From Paramecium pentaurelia (Eukaryota; Ciliophora; Oligohymenophorea; Peniculida; Parameciidae): a stretch of DNA of 64,000 nt. Where the stretch lies: NCBI GenBank assembly GCA_905183005.1, contig CAJJDO010000018.1, positions 317,210-381,209 of the forward strand. Reading direction: 5' to 3'. Of the stretch, positions 59,108 to 64,000 are shown one piece after another (positions within the stretch are counted from its first letter, which is position 1; each line of letters starts with the position of its first letter). A model generated the notes under the pieces. That model made no database searches, was not told the DNA's origin, and worked only from the letters and a program-made list of their open reading frames with translations. The translations under genes and the position numbers were made by a program.

Positions 59108-60293
59108 TCAGATCTATGGAAACGTAATTTTCTTAATTTTATCCAAACAATTTTCTTCTCCATTCTTTTGAACTTAAAAGTATCCTTCCATTCCCCATTA
59201 TTATCCCCAAGAATTTTTAACAAACCAAGTTTATGTATCATAAGCAACAATTACAACTACATGTTGATAATTGGAGACTTTAGGATAATTACAAGTATTA
59301 ATAATTCCAGATTTATATCTTAACCAACTCTCATCAGCATACATTAGAGCAGCTACAGGTCCATCTTGCATTGCTGTTTCTATATCATTATTTGTGAATT
59401 TAGATAGTCCTTCAATCGATTTAAATTGTTTATATCCAATACTTCCCTTGGGTTTTGAACATTCATCTTCTTTTTAATCATATTCTCTATAATCTTTTTC
59501 GTAAACTGTTCCATATTTGTTGATAAATTCAAATGCATCTCCAACTGATCCTCCATCACATCCTGCAGTATTTCCATCAGCACAATCAATTAGATGAGTT
59601 TTTGATAATTAATCTAACTTATTTTTATTTGCTATTGATAATCTACTGATTGTGACATCAGATACAGCAAATGCCCAACAACTACCACATCTTCCTTATT
59701 ATTGTACTTCAGTTATCTTAATATAATCTCAATAATTATTACTTATTTTAACCAATCTAAACTAGGAGGATTCTTAACAGGTTCAGCGGCTACTTTTTTT
59801 GATGCTGTTGTTGCTTATTTGACAACTTTTTTAACAACAACAGTTTTATCAGCTTATAAAAAGGAATTGTGATTTAAAGCATCAGATCGAATAGCATTGA
59901 TATCATCCTCATTAAATAAATCATAATGTGTTTCAAAATCTCTCTTCATAAATAATTTATCCACTAATTCTTCATTAGTCTCATCTGCAAAATTGTTTAA
60001 TCCCCAAACATCTTTTGGTAATTATTCGTTATGATGCTAAATGATTCAATCAAATTATATAATACCTTCATTGCTCTATAGTTCTTAACGAAAACTTCCA
60101 TTCTATAGATCAATTCGAATTCGTTATTATAAGTTCTCTAATTTTCTTTGACCCAATTTTAAAAGGTCTTCTATTCATCCTCTCTCCATCCATAAACAGA
60201 TCCATTTTCATGTAGAGCTGATTCTAAGTTCATATTTGAGAATTCTGAACAAACTACAATAGCAATGACACATAAAATAACGATTATTTTCAT
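59108..60293 (-). CDS. Papain-family cysteine protease (cathepsin-like)
   Basis: Secreted or lysosomal C1A protease. ATG 60293-60291 starts a signal peptide (MKIIVILCVIAIVVCSEF); upstream in-frame ATGs add a non-signal head and are rejected. The prodomain has the I29-like FQNWVKENQRTYNNEFELIY and LNNFADETNEE. The mature enzyme begins near NPPSLDWLK. The catalytic site is QQGRCGSCWAFAVSDVTIS (oxyanion Gln and Cys), NYQHVVVIVAYD (His) and TWFVKNSWGQQWGMEGYF (Asn). A Lys/Ala/Thr-rich stretch separates prodomain and protease. Introns of 29 nt (GTATTATATAATTTG...TTTAG) and 26 nt (GTAATAATTATTGAGATTATATTAAG) restore frame. TGA 59110-59108. Confidence 0.93.
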
Positions 60294-60492
60294 TTTATTT
60301 AATACAAATATTTTGCCGTTGACATCTATACTATACTCAAGTTTGATTAAAGTAATAAAATAATTAACATATTCAATAATCATATAAATTATAACTAAAT
60401 CCAGAATTCAACAATAGAAATATATCATCTTAATGTTGTTGATAAAATTCAATAAAAATAAAGTTGAAATTTTAATATTTTTTAATATAATT

Positions 60493-61141
60493 ATGGATAT
60501 TCAAAATAGGAATAAATTGTTACTTGATCTTTAAAATAGTTTATTTCTTCCTCCATTTAATGAAGAAGAATATTCAACATGCACAACAGATCATTAGAAA
60601 TCAATCAAAGAAATCTAAGAAATTTATAAGTATTTACATCTCATCAATGTTTAGACTTCGTAATGATCCTGAATTAGCTGATAAAATTAAACCTATTATT
60701 TCATTAAAAATAAAAGATGTTGAAAGAACAAAAAGAGTATAATTAGCTTATCTAATGCATAGAGTAATTTTGATAATAAAAATTATTAGATTAATAAAAT
60801 ATAGTCTTAGTATTTTATGGATTCTGGCTAATTAAGTAGTGATCATTTAGATTAATTATCTAAAAATGAAAAAGATTACTATAAATTTTTTGATTAATTA
60901 GTCAAAAAATATGAAAATGATATTGAGACTAAAGTTAGTTAAGTAATTATCAATTATTTAAATATATTAGAATATAATACCACCATCCGAAGTATTTATT
61001 GAAGTAAGAGTGATAAAATAAATTGGAAATATCATTACATAAGATGGGGATGAACTTGATTTAGAAGAAGGAACATAATAATTAGTAAAGAAATCAGATG
61101 TTATTAAATTTCTTTAAGAAGGCTCTCTTGTTTAAATATGA
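60493..61141 (+). CDS. GINS complex subunit 1 (PSF1)
   Basis: PSF1 is part of the GINS tetramer of the CMG replicative helicase. ATG 60493 gives MDIQNRNKLLLDLQNSLFLP, PFNEEEYSTC, the family's A-domain start. Then IISLKIKDVERTKRVQLAYL, YFMDSGQLSSDHLDQLSKNE and the C-terminal B-domain PPSEVFIEVRVIKQIGNIIT, EEGTQQLVKKSDVIKFLQEG. These line up by eye with human GINS1. Introns of 25 nt (GTATTTACATCTCATCAATGTTTAG), 26 nt and 28 nt restore frame. TGA 61139-61141. The next gene starts 27 bp downstream. Confidence 0.87.
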
Positions 61142-61168
61142 ATATAAAATTATATTAATATTTTTATT

Positions 61169-62898
61169 ATGAAAGTAATTATTACTCTTAATTCTGAATA
61201 ACATGAAATTTAATTGTAAGATCCAACCATTGATGCTTTAATTCATGTTATCTAAGATTAATTTAATGTAATTCTTTAATATTATCAATTAGATATCATA
61301 TCATTTTGAATTACTTACAACTGACAAACATACATTGACTGAAATATAAGAAGGAATGTAAATTATAGTCTAAAAAGTCTAAAATGATAAAGTAAATTTA
61401 ACAAAATTTAAATCATTCTTTGCAATAGCAGGAACAATTATTAAATCAAAAACAATAAGTCATAAATTCTCTCTATAAAAAATAAATCAAATATCTAAAT
61501 AGAAATCATGTGATTAAATTTCAGACTCAAAAATTTAGATTCCAAATCAATAATCTTAATAAATAGATACAAATAATTAATCAGTTGATGAGTAAAATAT
61601 TTAAAAATGTGAATTATCAGGAATTCTATAATAAGATTCAGCTATGATTTTGGATGAAAAATAATCTGATAGATAATTATTAAATGAATTACAAGAAGAA
61701 TCAGAAAAAAAACAAAAACCTCACAATTCTCAAGAATAAAAAAAGAGACCAAAAAATACTTCCATAAAATAATAGTCATAAACAACCAAAGATTAAGCTT
61801 TTGCATATGCAGAAGAAATAGCTAATATTCCAAGACTTAATAAAAGATAATAAATTTTATAGAGGATGGAAGAAGACAAAGCAGAAAAAGAAAGAATTGC
61901 AAAATAATAATAAGAAGCCAATAGATTAATTAAATAAATTTAAGAAAAAATTAAATAAAAGGAATTGTTGGTTAAATAAAAAGAAGAGGCTTTATAGATG
62001 CCTGAATTAGAAAAAAGAAAAGTATATATTTATTAAATTAAGGCTGTTCTAGCTTAAAAAAGAGAATTGAGTTAACCTATTAAATTAAGTGATTTGACAG
62101 AGCATTAAAAGAAATATGAAGAAGACAGAAAAATTAAAGAATATGAAAGAGAACATCATAAATAAGAATTGGAATTTGAAAGTAAGCAAAAATCTCTTAG
62201 ATTTCCTAAGAGTTAAGCTTAACTAAGAGTTGAAGAAGAATAAAAGATGTAAAAATTGATAAGAGAATAAGAAATGGAATAAAAGAAGTTGGCCAGATTG
62301 AAATAATTAAAATATGCAGATGTTGCTTAAGAGATATATTTTAAAGATCATCCTTAAAAACCTAAATAATCTCCACCTCCTAAAGAAGAGTAATCTAAAT
62401 AAATTAAAGAAATTTAAATTACTGAATAGAACCTAAGAAAAATTAAAAAATTTATACCTAAATAAAGGCATTTAAGTTAAGATTCTAAAGATTCTATTAC
62501 CGATTAAAGCAATCATCAAGAAAATCGACCACCAAAACCAATGACTAAAAAGTTATAAAAGGTTGTAGAAAAGGTTGATAAACCTTCAGAACTTCCACCT
62601 AAACCTAAAACTACTGATTATCTCTAATAATTAAGATAGTAAAGAAAAGTTTAAGTAAGCATGGAAGATCAATGGGAAAAGTATATTAATATATTATTAT
62701 AGAATAATTGAAAATAAAGGCTTAGAAAATGAATAGAAAGTTTAAAATGTTTTAAATAATGTTTAAAAATTAGAATAAAAGGCAAAAGAAAGAGAAAAAT
62801 TAGCATTACTAAATAGAGATATATAAGCAGAAGAAGAAGCAAATAATTTATATATTGCAAGCATAAGAGCTAAATTAGCAATATTGGAGAAAAATTGA
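61169..62898 (+). CDS. Charged helical protein with ubiquitin-like head
   Basis: ATG 61169 gives MKVIITLNSEQHEIQLQDPT, IDALIHVIQDQFN, which looks like a small beta-grasp head. After a 25-nt intron (GTAATTCTTTAATATTATCAATTAG) the rest is Q/K/E-rich helix (MEEDKAEKERIAKQQQEANR, LRVEEEQKMQKLIREQEMEQ) with Pro-rich spacers (RPPKPMTKK, PSELPPKPKTTDYL). It ends with a leucine-rich coil (RAKLAILEKN). Two more introns, 21 nt (GTATATATTTATTAAATTAAG) and 22 nt (GTATATTAATATATTATTATAG), restore frame. TGA 62896-62898. Resembles ciliary or centrosomal scaffold proteins in composition only. Confidence 0.7.
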
Positions 62899-63077
62899 TG
62901 TTTTTTCACTATATTTTAATTTTTGTTTGTAACTAATAATAATAATACAATTTATATCTGAAAACATAAATTTTAAGGAATAAAGATGAAAAGTCCTTTA
63001 AATAAATAATATCTAAATTCAATTAAAAAGGATGGGTGTTGATTCTCATTAAAATAATCAAGATTAAATTTTAATAA

Positions 63078-63773
63078 ATGAATTTTAATTTTAATATGAA
63101 TGAAGAGGTATTTATGAAATAAATATTTATTTGTTTATCATATTTATACTCAAATTTATCCAAAAAGCTTATTTTTAAAGAAAACATTTCAGATAAAGGT
63201 TTCAATATGAAAATTGCAAATTACTATCTTAAGACTGAGATAGTAATGCTTCAAAGGATTTAAACTAAATTATACTCATGTTAGATGCTTATGTAAAATT
63301 CATTATATCTTGAATCAAAGTACATTCACTTATAATAATGTCTTAAACATTTAAAATTAAGTCATCAATCAGAATAAATATTAATTATTCTTTATATTAT
63401 GTTGAAACAATAATTAAACAATATAGTTGAGTAAATTTTCATATAGAGTTCATACATAATTGATTCTAATATTAAATTATTAGATATTATTGAAATGCTC
63501 ATGGCATTTTTTATAAATATTTTCAAATAATTCTATATATTTGTTAAAATGTAAATAAAGCAAACCTATTAGAAAAATTATGCCTTAAATGTAAAACTTA
63601 ATTTAAAACAAGTATTAAGCTAGAGAATTGCTAAAAAAGTATAATTAATTTAGGCTGATTATTCTTTGCTAGCTGTTCATTACTTTCTTATAAAATTTCC
63701 AAGTATATAATTTATTTTCTTTATAAAATACCTCATTATTTAGGTAATTAATCAAAATCTAAATCAAATATGA
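63078..63773 (+). CDS. Possible hypothetical protein (231 aa)
   Basis: Open frame from ATG 63078 (MNFNFNMNEEVFMKQIFICL) to TGA 63771-63773, mostly helical and hydrophobic (LESKYIHLQQCLKHLKLSHQ, SDKGFNMKIANYYLKTEIVM). Its last 41 bp overlap the 3' end of the minus-strand gene at the right edge. So either the true end is earlier through an unseen intron or the frame is chance. No family is recognised. Confidence 0.35.
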
Positions 63774-64000
63774 TGGGTTTAGCTTCTGGATTATATTCGT
63801 ATTAATTGATTTCTTCTTATTCATTCTTGATTAAATAATTCATATATTACTTCTTATCTAATTTCTTAAATATTCTCTTATTTCATTGCAATTTTATTTT
63901 ACTTGATTCTTTATTTATTTTCTTTCCTTCTTTATTGATATTAAGCACTTAAGATTTTCATCCAATATTCTTCAGCTCCTTTTCTAATTCTTTTTTCTAT
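63733..64000 (-). CDS. Partial gene at window edge, unrecognised
   Basis: The 3' part of a minus-strand gene that enters from the right. The frame begins inside a charged helix (IEKRIRKGAEEYWMKILSAQ, QQRRKENKQRIKQNKIAMKQ). A 25-nt intron (GTAATATATGAATTATTTAATCAAG) leads to an acidic end, EYNPEAKPIIFDLDFDQLPK, TGA 63735-63733. Only the C-terminal ~80 residues are visible; function unknown. Confidence 0.6.

Noticed and set aside
60294..60383. Upstream in-frame extension of the cysteine protease
   Set aside because: Starting at 60383 would bury the clear signal peptide that begins at 60293.
62669..62860. Leucine-rich minus-strand ORF
   Set aside because: Antisense of the Gln/Lys-rich coiled coil gene at 61169-62898.
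1..64000. CRISPR arrays, rRNA, tRNA, IS elements, telomere repeats
   Set aside because: Looked for spaced direct repeats, tRNA-like arms, transposase motifs and C4A2/C3A3-type telomere runs; none seen. Only (TA)n, (TAA)n and short GAATA repeats occur.

Overview
This window reads as a macronuclear chromosome segment of a ciliate, almost certainly a Paramecium. In every conserved gene TAA and TAG fall at glutamine positions and only TGA ends reading frames. The DNA is very AT-rich. Nearly all introns are 19-30 nt, start GT (mostly GTA) and end AG (mostly TAG), and genes lie tens of bases apart. A trichocyst matrix protein gene supports the genus. Tetrahymena shares the code but has much longer introns. 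No telomere repeat, tRNA, rRNA, CRISPR or transposon was seen. All frames below use TGA as the only stop; gene structures were read by eye, so individual splice sites are hypotheses.

Layout. 0.5-10 kb: a small ORF, TFIIS (minus), an UNC-93-like membrane protein, TIP41, a coiled-coil protein, a membrane protein with an NTPase-like patch, ribosomal protein uS4/RPS9, SPT4 and a RING protein. 10-18 kb: a zinc-finger/coiled-coil/TLDc protein, a Q-rich protein, a DHHC palmitoyltransferase, then a tight plus-strand run of a PQ-loop transporter, a STIMATE (TMEM110) protein and an ankyrin protein (gaps of 37 and 29 bp). 18-29 kb: a cytosolic carboxypeptidase (CCP/M14), CFAP95, a SURF1-like protein, a 999-residue von Willebrand A/RGG protein, two small genes and a ubiquitin-like/polyQ/Tudor-knot protein. 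29-40 kb: Tudor-SN (SND1), a multi-pass membrane protein, a basic protein, a pair of related unnamed proteins, about 2 kb of gene-poor DNA with minus-strand remnants, and an unrecognised protein. 40-52 kb: CCT6, NDUFV2, a trichocyst matrix protein gene that looks broken, a LITAF protein, two unnamed proteins and citrate synthase. 52-64 kb: adenylate kinase, UTP13, two divergent coiled-coil genes, an HExxH protein resembling DUF922 proteases, a papain-type protease, GINS1/PSF1, a charged helical protein and a partial gene at the right edge.

Most genes are unrelated housekeeping functions (transcription elongation, translation, ribosome assembly, replication, mitochondrial metabolism, protein folding) mixed with cilium and secretory-granule genes; no operon logic links them. 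The least described items are the paralogue pair at 34.5-36.8 kb, the HExxH protein at 58 kb, the vWA/RGG protein at 23.4 kb, the NTPase-like membrane protein at 7 kb and the decaying trichocyst gene.
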